Part shown: in pieces, positions 28,896 to 37,694 of the stretch
How positions within the stretch are numbered: the first letter of the stretch is position 1
Layout of the letters: every line of letters begins with the position of its first letter
Assembly: GCF_014287875.1 (NCBI RefSeq)
Contig: NZ_JACOPN010000007.1
Coordinates: 123,384 to 187,383, forward strand
Direction: 5' to 3'
DNA: 64,000 bases
Origin: Flintibacter faecis
Lineage (GTDB): Bacteria > Bacillota > Clostridia > Oscillospirales > Oscillospiraceae
Translations under genes and position numbers: made by a program
The notes under the pieces: model-generated
Told to the model about the DNA's origin: nothing
Databases searched by the model: none
The model's input: only the letters and a program-made list of their open reading frames with translations

Positions 28896-29426
28896 TTACT
28901 CGGCAGCGGAGGCCTCGGCCTCGGCGGGCTCGCCATTCTTCTCGGCGATGGCCTTCAGGACGATAGCCAGGCTGGTAATGGGAGCCAGCATCATGCCCAG
29001 AGCCTGAGCCTGCAGGACCTCCTTAGAGGGCAGCTCGGCCAGAGCCTGGATCTCCTCCAGGGAGATCACCTTGCCGTCCATAAAGCCGCCCTTGATCTCA
29101 AACTTACCGTTGAGCTGCTTGACGTACTTATTGACGACACGCATGGGGGCGATGGGATCGCCGGCGCTGGTGGCCAGAGAAGTGGTGCCGTTGAGCACGT
29201 CATCCAGACCCTCCAGGCCCACGTTGTTCAGCGCAAAACGGACCAGGGTGTTCTTCACCACGCCGTACTGCACCTCGTTCTGGCGCAGCTCGGTACGAAG
29301 GGCGGTGTCCTCGGCCACGGTGATACCCTTATAGTCCACCAGCACGCCGCTGGAAGCGTTCTTCAGCTGCTCGGTCAGCGCGGCCACCACGGCCTGCTTC
29401 TCGGAAAGAACCTTTGCGTTAGGCAT
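28896..29426 (-). CDS. rplJ: Ribosomal protein L10
   Basis: 176 residues. The L10 N-terminal rRNA-binding domain (SSGVLVDYKGITVAEDTALRTELR) and the C-terminal helix that carries L7/L12 dimers are both recognisable. The start at 29426 has GGAGGTGAATCC just upstream. It is preceded by an L10 leader and its own promoter, so L10 can bind its mRNA and repress rplJL. Confidence 0.97.
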   Translation of the reverse strand: MPNAKVLSEKQAVVAALTEQLKNASSGVLVDYKGITVAEDTALRTELRQNEVQYGVVKNTLVRFALNNVGLEGLDDVLNGTTSLATSAGDPIAPMRVVNKYVKQLNGKFEIKGGFMDGKVISLEEIQALAELPSKEVLQAQALGMMLAPITSLAIVLKAIAEKNGEPAEAEASAAE

Positions 29427-29559
29427 TTTGGATTCACCTCCAACAAAATAAAAATCCTCCGCGTCAAAAGACAGGAGGACAGTACCATTCAAACTATGTC
29501 GTTGAATGCACTCTCGGCAGGGATTACGCCCGACTGGGGCACCTGCTGTCTTTGAACGC
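29427..29559 (-). ncRNA. L10 leader (autoregulatory 5' UTR of rplJL)
   Basis: The leader between the rplJ promoter and ATG has the family layout. The conserved 3' segment GACGCGGAGGATTTTTATTT lies next to stems that present the L10-L12 binding kink-turn. An internal pairing of GACAGGAGGAC with GTCCTCCTGTC-like sequence is also present. I identify it by position and motif, not by covariance. Confidence 0.75.
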
Positions 29560-29565
29560 TAGAAT

Positions 29566-29594
29566 ATTCTATCATCCGGGACAGGCTTTGTCAA
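29566..29594 (-). promoter_or_regulatory. rplJ promoter within a palindrome
   Basis: Read leftward: TTGACA, 17-base spacer, TAGAAT. The promoter overlaps a perfect CCGGGACAGG/CCTGTCCCGG inverted repeat at 29576-29610 that may end rplA transcripts or bind a regulator. Confidence 0.7.
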
Positions 29595-29666
29595 GCAAAA
29601 CCTGTCCCGGTGAGAGAAACAAATTTGTGCTCCCGACTGATGTCAGGAACGCTGCCTTTGTCAAGC

Positions 29667-30359
29667 TCAGACCAGCTTAGCGCCGTTGATCTTGATGCCG
29701 GGGCCCATGGTGGCGGCCACGGTGCAGCTTCTCACATACTGGCCCTTGGAAGCGGAGGGCTTGGCCTTGATGATCGCGCCCATGATGGCGTTAAAGTTCT
29801 CAGCCAGCTTCTCGGCACCGAAGGACACCTTGCCGATGGGGCAGTGGATGATGTTGGTCTTGTCCAGACGATACTCCACCTTACCGGCCTTGATCTCGTG
29901 GACGGCCTTGGTCACGTCCATGGTCACGGTGCCGGCCTTGGGGGAGGGCATCAGGCCCTTGGGGCCCAGGACCTTACCCAGACGGCCCACAACGCCCATC
30001 ATGTCGGGGGTAGCCACGACCACGTCGAAGTCGAACCAGTTCTCCTTCTGGATCTTCTCCACCAGGTCCATCTCGCCCACATAGTCAGCGCCGGCGGCAC
30101 GGGCCTCGTCGGCCTTGGCGGCCTTGGCGAACACCAGCACGCGCTGGGTCTTGCCGGTGCCGTGGGGCAGGACGATGGCGCCGCGGACCTGCTGGTCAGC
30201 GTGGCGGGAGTCAACACCCAGCTTCACGTGCAGCTCGACGGTCTCGTCGAACTTAGCGGTAGCGGTCTCAACGACCAGGCCCATGGCCTCGTTGGCATCA
30301 TACTGCGCGTTCTTGTCGATCTTCTTGGCGCTATCCTGATACTTCTTGCCTCTAAACAT
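29667..30359 (-). CDS. rplA: Ribosomal protein L1
   Basis: 230 residues, usual length. Motifs include [27 protein letters not shown] and the central [11 protein letters not shown]. It binds 23S rRNA at the L1 stalk. It lies 13 bases after rplK in a two-gene L11-L1 unit. Confidence 0.98.
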   Translation of the reverse strand: MFRGKKYQDSAKKIDKNAQYDANEAMGLVVETATAKFDETVELHVKLGVDSRHADQQVRGAIVLPHGTGKTQRVLVFAKAAKADEARAAGADYVGEMDLVEKIQKENWFDFDVVVATPDMMGVVGRLGKVLGPKGLMPSPKAGTVTMDVTKAVHEIKAGKVEYRLDKTNIIHCPIGKVSFGAEKLAENFNAIMGAIIKAKPSASKGQYVRSCTVAATMGPGIKINGAKLV

Positions 30360-30372
30360 TCTCTACCCCTCC

Positions 30373-30798
30373 TTACTCGCCCACGACAACGCCCATGGAG
30401 CGGGCAGTACCGGCGATCATGCTCATGGCGGCCTCGACGCTGGCGGCGTTCAGGTCGGGCATCTTGGTCTCAGCGATCTTGCGCACATCTTCCTTGCTGA
30501 TGGTGGCGACCTTGGTCTTGTTGGGCACACCAGAGCCAGACTCGATGTTGCAGGCCTTCTTGATGAGAACGGCCGCGGGGGGGGTCTTGGTCACAAAGGT
30601 GAAGGAGCGGTCGGCGTACACGGTGATGATGACGGGGATGATCATGCCCACGTCGTTCTTGGTGCGCTCGTTAAACTCCTTGGTAAAAGCGGCAATGTTC
30701 ACGCCGTGCTGACCCAGGGCAGGACCAACAGGGGGGGCGGGAGTCGCCTTGCCGGCGGGGATCTGAAGCTTTACATATCCAGTTACTTTCTGTGCCAC
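30373..30798 (-). CDS. rplK: Ribosomal protein L11
   Basis: 141 residues with a GTG start behind GGAGGTG. The N-terminal [29 protein letters not shown] and the C-terminal rRNA-binding domain are fully conserved. Part of the factor-binding site near L7/L12. Confidence 0.98.
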   Translation of the reverse strand: MAQKVTGYVKLQIPAGKATPAPPVGPALGQHGVNIAAFTKEFNERTKNDVGMIIPVIITVYADRSFTFVTKTPPAAVLIKKACNIESGSGVPNKTKVATISKEDVRKIAETKMPDLNAASVEAAMSMIAGTARSMGVVVGE

Positions 30799-30946
30799 GA
30801 AAGAGCACCTCCATTGAAAAAATGTGGTTGGGTTGGGCGTTCTCTGCCCAGTTTGGCGGGACGTTTCCGGCGTCCCTCCCACGTTTCGGCGGGGCATTTA
30901 CGGCTGCCGCGCCTGTCCCCTCTTAAAAAGGGGACTGCCGGGAAAA

Positions 30947-31471
30947 TCAGTCGTTGGCGGGTTCCACCTGGTCCAGCTCCAGCTCCACGGGGGTCTCGCG
31001 TCCAAACATGGACACCACCACGCGGACCTTGCTGCGGTCCAGGTCGATCTCCTCCACCGTGCCCAGGAAGGACTCCAGCGCGCCGTCGGTGATCCGAACG
31101 GTGTCGCCCTCCTGATAGCTGACCACCACCTCGCGCTTTTCCACGCCAAGGGCGGCCACATCGGCCTCGGACAGGGGGATGGCCTTGTTGCCCTCGCCCA
31201 AAAATCCAGTGACGCCGCGGATGTTCCGCACCACATGCCAGGTCTCGTCGTTCATGACCATCTTCACCAGCACATAGCCGGGGAACACCTTGCGCTCCAC
31301 TTCCTTGGGGCCGTTGTCCGTGATCTCGGTCACGGTCTCCAGGGGAATGCTGATCTCGTGGATGAGGTCCTGCATCCCGCGGTTTTCCACGTACTTCTCG
31401 ATGGTCGCCTTCACCGTATTCTCATAGCCGGAATAGGTGTGGACCACATACCAATTCGCATTGTCAGCCAT
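30947..31471 (-). CDS. nusG: Transcription termination/antitermination factor NusG
   Basis: 174 residues. NGN domain (WYVVHTYSGYENTVKATIEK...VFPGYVLVKMVM) then a C-terminal KOW domain (EGDTVRITDGALESFLGTVEEID). It binds RNA polymerase to control pausing and coupling. It starts 4 bases after secE, the usual order. Confidence 0.98.
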   Translation of the reverse strand: MADNANWYVVHTYSGYENTVKATIEKYVENRGMQDLIHEISIPLETVTEITDNGPKEVERKVFPGYVLVKMVMNDETWHVVRNIRGVTGFLGEGNKAIPLSEADVAALGVEKREVVVSYQEGDTVRITDGALESFLGTVEEIDLDRSKVRVVVSMFGRETPVELELDQVEPAND

Positions 31472-31475
31472 TCCG

Positions 31476-31763
31476 TTACCTCAGGAGAGTGAGGAGCACG
31501 TCGATGGCGCTGCCGGCGATATAGTCAAAGATCCAGATGAACACGCCGACCACGATGACGCAGGCGATGACGATCAGCGTGTTGTTGATGGTCTGCTTGC
31601 GGGTGGGCCACTGGACCTTCTTCAGCTCGCTCTTCATATCCTTCAGCCATCTGCCGACCCGGGCGAACAGACTGGGCTTGGCCTTTTTGTCGGCCTTCTT
31701 GTCCTTCTTCACCTTGTCGGAACCGGCCTGGGCAGCCTGCTCCAGCTTTTCGTTCTCAGCCAT
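31476..31763 (-). CDS. secE: Preprotein translocase subunit SecE
   Basis: 95 residues. A charged Lys-rich N-terminus is followed by the SecE signature (FARVGRWLKDMKSELKKVQWPTRKQT) and one C-terminal membrane helix. The start at 31763 matches the family better than the longer frame. Confidence 0.95.
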   Translation of the reverse strand: MAENEKLEQAAQAGSDKVKKDKKADKKAKPSLFARVGRWLKDMKSELKKVQWPTRKQTINNTLIVIACVIVVGVFIWIFDYIAGSAIDVLLTLLR

Positions 31764-31802
31764 TTGCGTTACCCTTCTTTCCTTACATCCTGAAAGACGC
31801 AA

Positions 31803-31967
31803 TTACTTGGTCTCATTGTGGACAGTGTGCTTTCTGCAGAAGGGGCAATACTTGTTCAGCTCAAGACGGTCGGGGGTATTCTTCTTGTTCTTCATGGTGT
31901 TGTAGTTTCTCTGCTTGCACTCAGAGCACCGAAGGGTGATCTTGATGCGCGCGCCTGCCTTTGCCAT
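31803..31967 (-). CDS. rpmG: Ribosomal protein L33
   Basis: 54 residues. Zinc-binding type with CSEC and CPFC knuckles. GGAGGTG sits before the ATG. First gene of the rpmG-secE-nusG unit. Confidence 0.96.
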   Translation of the reverse strand: MAKAGARIKITLRCSECKQRNYNTMKNKKNTPDRLELNKYCPFCRKHTVHNETK

Positions 31968-32225
31968 TTGTCGGCACCTCCTTTTGGTGTGGCGGTCCCG
32001 GGGAACCGCTTCGTTTGGACCGCACACGAACGCCGCCTGAAAAAGCAAAACGCCGGGTCCGGCTCTTTGGCCGGACCCAGCGAAACAAACGCAAAAAATC
32101 ACGTCAGCGCGATACGGTGGGCTCCGGCGATCTGCCTCCCTGTGTCCGTCCAATGCGGGAGGGGGTCATGCGTCAAACACCGTAAAAATGCGCACAACAA
32201 AAAAGCCCCTTTCACAGGTATAGCA

Positions 32226-32255
32226 ACTATACCACGCCAAGCCCCTGCCCGTCAA
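32226..32255 (-). promoter_or_regulatory. Promoter of rpmG-secE-nusG
   Basis: Read leftward: TTGACG, 18-base spacer, TATAGT. The leader of about 250 bases includes a GGGTCCGGC/GCCGGACCC hairpin near 32073-32097. Confidence 0.65.
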
Positions 32256-32285
32256 GGGTTTTTTTGATTTTTTTGCGGGCAGCCC

Positions 32286-32740
32286 TCTCAGTCACGGCTG
32301 CGCCGTACCAGCTCCCCCAGGGTGGGAGCCAAGGGGCAGGGGATTCCGGGCGGATGATATCCGCCCCTACACCTGCTCCACCGGTCTCCTGTAGGGGCGG
32401 CTATCAGCCGCCCGTCGTCGGCGCACAAAGCTTTCCGGGCGGATGGGGACATCCGCCCCTACGGAATCTGACGAACCTTGTCCGTAGGGGCCGCTGTCCT
32501 CAGCGGCCCGCCGGGGGCGTATGCACCCACAGTAACCCCGTCCAGCAGCCTCCCTTTAACAAGGGGGCCAAGGGACGGGGGTTACGGATTGCCACGTCGG
32601 GGCGATGCCCCTCCTCGCAATGACAGGTTTTTTGACCGCCTTGGCTCCCCCTGTGGGGGAGCTGGCACGGCGTCAGCCGTGACTGAGAGGGCAGCCTCCC
32701 TTGTCAAAGGGAGGTACCCAGTGCGCACACTGGGCGGAGA
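32286..32740. repeat. Mosaic of at least four dispersed repeat families
   Basis: A 'CTCAGTCACGGCTGCGCCGT...GGGAGC' unit lies at 32288 with an inverted partner at 32645-32700. GGGCGGAT...ATCCGCCCCTAC palindromes lie at 32349 and 32441. Units of the form TAGGGGCCGCTG...CAGCGGCCC lie near 32394 and 32487. A family A copy is at 32584-32627. No gene is seen. Confidence 0.8.
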
Positions 32741-32746
32741 GGGCCG

Positions 32747-33859
32747 TTACTGCGGCAGGGTCAGATCCCCCTCGCCGATCCAGCCCATCTTGCGGAACAG
32801 CTGCCCGAACAGCCAGCACAGCACGGCGGGCAGGATGAAGCAGATGAGGGCCATGCCCACCCAGTCCATGGGGGTGATGGCGGCCTTCACGCCGGTGGCC
32901 ACGTCGTTGACCCAGCCGGCATACACGCCGATCTGGCCCACCAGGCCGCAGGTGCCCATGCCGGAGGCCACACCGCCGGCGGGGTCGTTCATCTGCAGGT
33001 GGAACAGGCAGGTGGCCATGGGCCCGGTGATGGCGGAGGTGAGGATAGCGGGCAGCCAGATGCGGGGGTTCTTCACGATGTTGGGCATCTGGAGCATGGA
33101 GGTGCCGATGCCCTGGCTCACCAGGCCGCCCCAGCCGTTCTCCTTAAAGGACAGCACCGCAAAACCCACCATGTTGGCGCAGCAGCCGGCCACCGCCGCA
33201 CCCCCGGCCAGGCCCGTGAGGGTCAGGGCGGCGCAGATGGCGGCGGAGGAGATGGGCAGGGTCAGGGCAATGCCGATGACCACGGAGACGATGATGCCCA
33301 TCCAGAAGGGCTGCAGCTCGGTGGCCCAGCGGATCAGCGCGCCCACCTGTGCGGCCGCCTTGCCGATGGCCGGGGCCCACCAGGCCGCCAGGGCCACACC
33401 GGCGAAGATGGTCACCAGGGGGGTGACCAGGATGTCCACTTTGGTCTCCTTAGACACCGCCTTGCCCAGCTCGGCGGCGATGATGGCGATGAACAGCACA
33501 GCCAGAGGGCCTCCCGCTCCACCCAGGGTGTTGGAGGCAAAGCCCACCGTGGCCAGGGAGAACAGCACCAGGGGCGGGGCCTGCAGGGCATAGCCGATGG
33601 CCACCGCCATGGCCGGGCCGCTCATGGCCGAGGCCAGGCCGCCCACGGTATAGCTGATGGTGTGGTCCCCGCTGCCCAGGGTGGCCACCACTTGGGTCAG
33701 GAAGGGGATGTGGAACTGGGTGCCAATGGTGTTGATGATGGTCCCGATGAGCAGGGAGCAGAACAGACCCTGGGCCATAGCCCCCAGGGCGTCGATGCCA
33801 TAGCGCTTGGCGGAGATGACAATGTTTTTTCGCTTCAGAAAGGCTTTCAGCTTCTCCAT
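32747..33859 (-). CDS. PTS EIIC-like (EIIC_2 family) membrane protein
   Basis: 370 residues, about ten hydrophobic segments. The N-terminus KRKNIVISAKRYGIDALGAMAQGLFCSLLIGTI and the Gly/Ala-rich helices match the EIIC_2 family, which resembles PTS sugar permeases. It lacks fused EIIA/EIIB domains and no PTS partners are nearby, so PTS coupling is doubtful. A 32-bp palindrome covers its promoter and a NiaR-like repressor gene follows 330 bases upstream in the same orientation. A role in niacin or related uptake is a possible inference. Confidence 0.8.
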   Translation of the reverse strand: MEKLKAFLKRKNIVISAKRYGIDALGAMAQGLFCSLLIGTIINTIGTQFHIPFLTQVVATLGSGDHTISYTVGGLASAMSGPAMAVAIGYALQAPPLVLFSLATVGFASNTLGGAGGPLAVLFIAIIAAELGKAVSKETKVDILVTPLVTIFAGVALAAWWAPAIGKAAAQVGALIRWATELQPFWMGIIVSVVIGIALTLPISSAAICAALTLTGLAGGAAVAGCCANMVGFAVLSFKENGWGGLVSQGIGTSMLQMPNIVKNPRIWLPAILTSAITGPMATCLFHLQMNDPAGGVASGMGTCGLVGQIGVYAGWVNDVATGVKAAITPMDWVGMALICFILPAVLCWLFGQLFRKMGWIGEGDLTLPQ

Positions 33860-33882
33860 TTACACACACTCATTTCAAAACA

Positions 33883-33914
33883 TGGTAGACACGTGTCAAG
33901 ACACATGTCTACCA
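33883..33914. promoter_or_regulatory. 32-bp palindromic operator upstream of the EIIC-like gene
   Basis: Arms TGGTAGACACGTGTC and GACACATGTCTACCA (one mismatch) around two bases. On the gene strand the centre reads GTGTCTTGACAC, so the operator includes a TTGACA -35. It is 24 bases before the gene start. Confidence 0.75.
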
Positions 33915-33949
33915 CATTTTACACGCCTATGAAAATTTGTCAAGCGTTT

Positions 33950-34188
33950 TATTTTGGGGGCGAGGCCCTCTCCGCCCAGTGTGCGCACTGGGCACCTCCC
34001 CCACAGGGGGAGGCAAGGGAGACGTTGGGAACGGATTGCCGCGTCGCTTCGCTTCTCGCAATGACAGTAGGGGCCGCTGTCCCCAGCGGCCCTTGGCTAT
34101 CGGGCGGATGGGGACATCCGCCCCTACTTGGCTCTCCCTGTGGGAGAGCTGGCGCGGCGCAGCCGCGACTGAGAGGGCTGCCCCAGGG
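33950..34188. repeat. Repeat mosaic between the EIIC-like gene and niaR
   Basis: Units seen: CCCAGTGTGCGCACTGGG palindrome, a family A copy at 34031-34068, TAGGGGCCGCTG...CAGCGGCCC, GGGCGGATGGGGACATCCGCCC, and a CTCCCT...AGGGAG unit with GCGGCGCAGCCGCGACTGAG. Confidence 0.8.
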
Positions 34189-34190
34189 GT

Positions 34191-34706
34191 TTACTTCTCC
34201 TCCAGCAAAAACCCCAGCTTACTCAAGCTCTCCTTCACCCGGTCATAGGCCTCCTGGCTGGGGCAGGCGACGGTGTGGAGGTGGATGCCCTCGGTGAGTT
34301 GGGACAGGGGGGCGGCCTCCTGGCGGCGGCAGCGCTGGACAAACTGGCCCACGTCATACCGGTTGGAAATTTGCAGTTGGCCGGTGAGCTGGCCATAGAT
34401 GGGGTGCTCCACGATCACGTCCAGCACGGTGCAGCCCTGGTCCACCATGGCGTTGAGCTCCTCCTCCATCTGGTCGGCCCGGTGGCGGCAGGCCAGGGTG
34501 CGCACCAGTCCGGCGGCGGGGGCGGGCAGCACATAGCCCCTGGGGGTGGCGGCAATGTCCATCCCCCCCGCCCGCAGCAGGGCGATGTCCCCCACGATGA
34601 TCTGGCGGCTGACGGAGTGCTCCCGGGCCAAAACGGCGGCACTCACCGGCCCGCTGGCCCCCTCCAGCCGCCGTGCGATGGCCTGCCTTCTCTCCTGCGC
34701 GTCCAT
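34191..34706 (-). CDS. niaR: NiaR-like transcriptional repressor (HTH + 3H domain)
   Basis: 171 residues. An N-terminal winged helix (about 5-60; SAAVLAREHSVSRQIIVGDIALLRAGG) is followed by a 3H domain with spaced histidines (ACRHRADQMEEELN, VEHPIYG, IHLHTVAC). In B. subtilis-type NiaR (YrxA) this domain binds nicotinate and represses NAD synthesis and niacin uptake genes. A half-palindrome (TGTCAAATGAGATGTCA) lies just before its own start. GGGGGAG supports the ATG at 34706. Confidence 0.88.
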   Translation of the reverse strand: MDAQERRQAIARRLEGASGPVSAAVLAREHSVSRQIIVGDIALLRAGGMDIAATPRGYVLPAPAAGLVRTLACRHRADQMEEELNAMVDQGCTVLDVIVEHPIYGQLTGQLQISNRYDVGQFVQRCRRQEAAPLSQLTEGIHLHTVACPSQEAYDRVKESLSKLGFLLEEK

Positions 34707-34811
34707 ATGCGCTCCCCCTTTTCGTGTCAAATGAGATGTCATGACCGAAGTATACCACGCCTCTCCCCTTCAAACAAGAGGGAAAATCCCCGCCGAACTT
34801 GCCCCAGGCGC

Positions 34812-34840
34812 TTGACTTTTTCCACCTGATTCCATACAAT
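34812..34840 (+). promoter_or_regulatory. Promoter of proS
   Basis: TTGACT, 17-base spacer, TACAAT. The leader is about 45 bases, too short for a T-box. Confidence 0.7.
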
Positions 34841-34891
34841 AAAGGACACGAGTTTTTTCGATGATTCTTATTTATAAAGGACTGAAATACT

Positions 34892-36337
34892 ATGGCTCAG
34901 AACTCCAACAAGAAGCAGGTGGAGCAGATCACCGACATGGAGGTGGACTTTGCCCAGTGGTACACCGACGTGTGCAAGAAGGCAGAGCTCATCGACTACT
35001 CCTCCATCAAGGGTATGTTCATCTATCGCCCCTATGGCTACGCCATCTGGGAGAACATCCAGCACGCCCTGGACCAGAAGTTCAAGGAGACCGGGCACGA
35101 GAACGTATATCTGCCCATGCTCATCCCCGAGTCCCTGCTCCAGAAGGAGAAGGACCATGTGGAGGGCTTTGCCCCCGAGTGCGCCTGGGTCACCATGGGC
35201 GGCAGCGAGAAGCTGGAGGAGCGCTACTGCATCCGTCCCACCAGTGAGACCCTGTTCTGCGAGCACTATAAAAACGTCATCCACTCCCACCGGGACCTGC
35301 CCAAGCTGTATAACCAGTGGTGCTCCGTCCTGCGCTGGGAGAAGACCAGCCGCCCCTTCCTGCGCCACCGGGAATTCCTGTGGCAGGAGGGCCACACCAT
35401 GCACGCCACCGCCGAGGAGGCCCGGGAAGAGACCATGCGGATGCTGAACGTCTATGCCGATTTCCTGGAGAACGTGCTGGCCATGCCCGTGGTCCGGGGC
35501 CGCAAGACGGATAAGGAGAAGTTCAACGGTGCCGAGGAGACCTATACCGTGGAGTGCATGATGCACGACCGCAAGGCCCTCCAGTCCGGCACCAGCCACT
35601 ATTTCGGCGACGGCTTTGCCCGTGCGTTTGACATCACCTTCACCGGCAAGGACAACCAGCTCCACCACCCCCACCAGACCAGCTGGGGCGTGTCCACCCG
35701 CATGATCGGCGGCATCATCATGACCCACGGCGACAACAGCGGTCTGGTCCTGCCCCCCCGCATCGCCCCCATCCAGGCCATGGTCATCCCCGTGGCCATG
35801 CACAAGCCCGGCGTGCTGGACGCCGCCGCCGCCCTGCTGGAGCGCCTGAAGGCCGCCGGTGTCCGGGCCCAGATGGACGACAGCGACCAGTCCATGGGCT
35901 GGAAGGCCGCCCAGTACGAGATGAAGGGCGTGCCCCTGCGGGTGGAGATCGGCCCCAAGGACATGGAGAAGAACCAGTGCTGCATCTGCCGCCGGGACTC
36001 CGGCGAGAAGGTCTTCGTCAGCCTGGACGAGCTGGAGACCCGCGTCCAGGAGCTGCTGGACTCCGTCCACAACGGCCTGTACGAGCGGGCCAAGAAGAAT
36101 CTGGAGGACCACACCAAGGTGTGCCACACCCTGGACGAGGTGAAGCAGTTCATGGACACCGAGGGCGGCTTTGCCAAGACCATGTGGTGCGGCGAGCTGG
36201 ACTGCGAGCTGAAGATGAAGGAGCAGGCCGGTGTCACCTCCCGCTGCATGCCCCTGAAGCAGGACAAGGTGGGCGATGTGTGCGTCTGCTGCGGCAAGCC
36301 CGCCAAGCACATGATCTACTGGGGCGTGGCGTACTAA
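34892..36337 (+). CDS. proS: Prolyl-tRNA synthetase, archaeal/eukaryal-type
   Basis: 481 residues. Class II synthetase of the short 'type 3' group. Motif 2 ([22 protein letters not shown]) and motif 3 ([21 protein letters not shown]) are clear, and the anticodon-binding domain follows. A C-terminal zinc-binding extension has CCICRR and CVCCGKP. It lacks the YbaK-type editing insertion of bacterial-type ProRS. Such proteins are usual in part of the Clostridia. Confidence 0.95.
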   Translation: MAQNSNKKQVEQITDMEVDFAQWYTDVCKKAELIDYSSIKGMFIYRPYGYAIWENIQHALDQKFKETGHENVYLPMLIPESLLQKEKDHVEGFAPECAWVTMGGSEKLEERYCIRPTSETLFCEHYKNVIHSHRDLPKLYNQWCSVLRWEKTSRPFLRHREFLWQEGHTMHATAEEAREETMRMLNVYADFLENVLAMPVVRGRKTDKEKFNGAEETYTVECMMHDRKALQSGTSHYFGDGFARAFDITFTGKDNQLHHPHQTSWGVSTRMIGGIIMTHGDNSGLVLPPRIAPIQAMVIPVAMHKPGVLDAAAALLERLKAAGVRAQMDDSDQSMGWKAAQYEMKGVPLRVEIGPKDMEKNQCCICRRDSGEKVFVSLDELETRVQELLDSVHNGLYERAKKNLEDHTKVCHTLDEVKQFMDTEGGFAKTMWCGELDCELKMKEQAGVTSRCMPLKQDKVGDVCVCCGKPAKHMIYWGVAY

Positions 36338-36376
36338 AGCCTCCCCACACGTCAACGCCAAATACAGTGAAAACGC

Positions 36377-36412
36377 AAGCTCGCCGCCCGACCGGGGCGG
36401 CGAGCTTTTTTG
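36377..36412 (+). terminator. Terminator after proS
   Basis: AAGCTCGCCGCC...GGCGGCGAGCTT stem followed by TTTTT. Confidence 0.9.
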
Positions 36413-36421
36413 TGCGCAAAA

Positions 36422-36448
36422 ACCCCCGCTCCTGTTGGGAGCGGGGGC
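36422..36448 (-). terminator. Terminator of the D-2-hydroxyacid dehydrogenase gene
   Basis: CCCCCGCTCC/GGAGCGGGGG stem with TTTTT when read leftward. Confidence 0.85.
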
Positions 36449-36479
36449 ATTTTGATCTATGCGGATAGTTCGGCTAACA

Positions 36480-37427
36480 TCAGCCCAGGTTCAGAGCTTC
36501 CTTCACCTTGGCGATGATGTGCTGGCCGATGTCCCGGGAGGCGTCCACGGTCTGAGCGCCGATGTGGGGGGAGACCACGAAGTTGTCCAGGTCGAACAGG
36601 GGGGAGTAGAAGCGGGAGTCCTCGGTCAGGCCGTCGCCGGCGACCTCGTTCTCCAGCACGTCGGTGGCATAGCCGCCGATCTTGCCGGCCTTCAGGGCTT
36701 CATACATGTCCTTCTCGTTGACGATGCCGCCGCGGGCCATGTTCAGCACAACGGCGTCGGGCTTCATCTCGGCGATGGAGGTGGCGTTGAACAGGTTGCG
36801 GGTCTCGTCGTTCAGGGGCATGTGGATGGTAACGAAGTCGGCGACCTCGCACACCTGGGCGATGCTCATAGAGGTGGCCTCGTTCTTGGTGAAGATCTCG
36901 GCGGGCAGATAGGGGTCATAGGCCACGACCTTCATGCCGAACACCCGGGCGATCTCGCCCACGCGCTGGCCGATGCGGCCAAAGCCCAGCACGCCCAGGG
37001 TCTTGCCCCGCAGCTCGCGGCCCACGAAGGCGTACTTGTCCCACTTCTGGTTCACAGTCACGTCCCGGTGAGCGGGGATGGTGTGGCGGGACAGCTCCAG
37101 CATCTTGCAGATGGTCAGCTCGGCCACGGCGTTGCCGTTCAGGCCGGGGGCGTTGAACACCTTGATGCCCTTCTCCTCGGCATACTTGGTGTCGATGTGG
37201 TTCAGACCCACGGAGCACACGCCGATGACCTTCAGGTTCTTGGCGGCATCCAGGACCTCCTTGTCGATCATGGGGTCAACGCGCATGATCAGCACGTCCA
37301 CATCCCCGATCATGGCCTTCAGCTCGTCCTTGGCGGGGGGCAGCTTCTCGCTGACCTTGACCTCCATGTACTTGCCCAGCTCCTGGGCAATGGCCTCGTG
37401 GACAACATCGATGATAAGGCACTTCAT
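36480..37427 (-). CDS. D-isomer-specific 2-hydroxyacid dehydrogenase
   Basis: 315 residues. NAD-binding GFGRIGQRVG near residue 145. Catalytic trio visible as Arg in MARGG, Glu in DVLENE and His in SPHIGA. The family covers phosphoglycerate, hydroxypyruvate and D-lactate dehydrogenases; the substrate cannot be read from the sequence. It lacks the ACT domain of classical SerA. It is divergent from a LysR-type regulator that probably controls it. Confidence 0.9.
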   Translation of the reverse strand: MKCLIIDVVHEAIAQELGKYMEVKVSEKLPPAKDELKAMIGDVDVLIMRVDPMIDKEVLDAAKNLKVIGVCSVGLNHIDTKYAEEKGIKVFNAPGLNGNAVAELTICKMLELSRHTIPAHRDVTVNQKWDKYAFVGRELRGKTLGVLGFGRIGQRVGEIARVFGMKVVAYDPYLPAEIFTKNEATSMSIAQVCEVADFVTIHMPLNDETRNLFNATSIAEMKPDAVVLNMARGGIVNEKDMYEALKAGKIGGYATDVLENEVAGDGLTEDSRFYSPLFDLDNFVVSPHIGAQTVDASRDIGQHIIAKVKEALNLG

Positions 37428-37579
37428 AGTGAAAACATCCTTCCTTATTAAAAATTATGATCCATCTATGTTCTGTGCAGGCAGCGCCGTCCGGGCGAAC
37501 ACATCCCTTTCAGCGCAGTGATCTATGGCTCTATTATGCCACGGATATTCTTTTGGGAACACCAGCTTTTTCCCGTGGG

Positions 37580-37608
37580 TTGCCACAGGCTTTTGATTGT
37601 GATACAAT
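37580..37608 (+). promoter_or_regulatory. Promoter of the LysR gene
   Basis: TTGCCA, 17-base spacer, TACAAT, in the 267-bp divergent intergenic region. Confidence 0.65.
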
Positions 37609-37694
37609 GCTGGTAACAGACCTTCCAGCATACCCGCCGGGCCCGCTCTGCGGGACTTTCCGGCTTCACCCCTTGTCATGATGAGGAGGCATCC

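Noticed and set aside
34841..34891. T-box riboswitch before proS
   Set aside because: The leader is about 45 bases, too short for a specifier loop and antiterminator.
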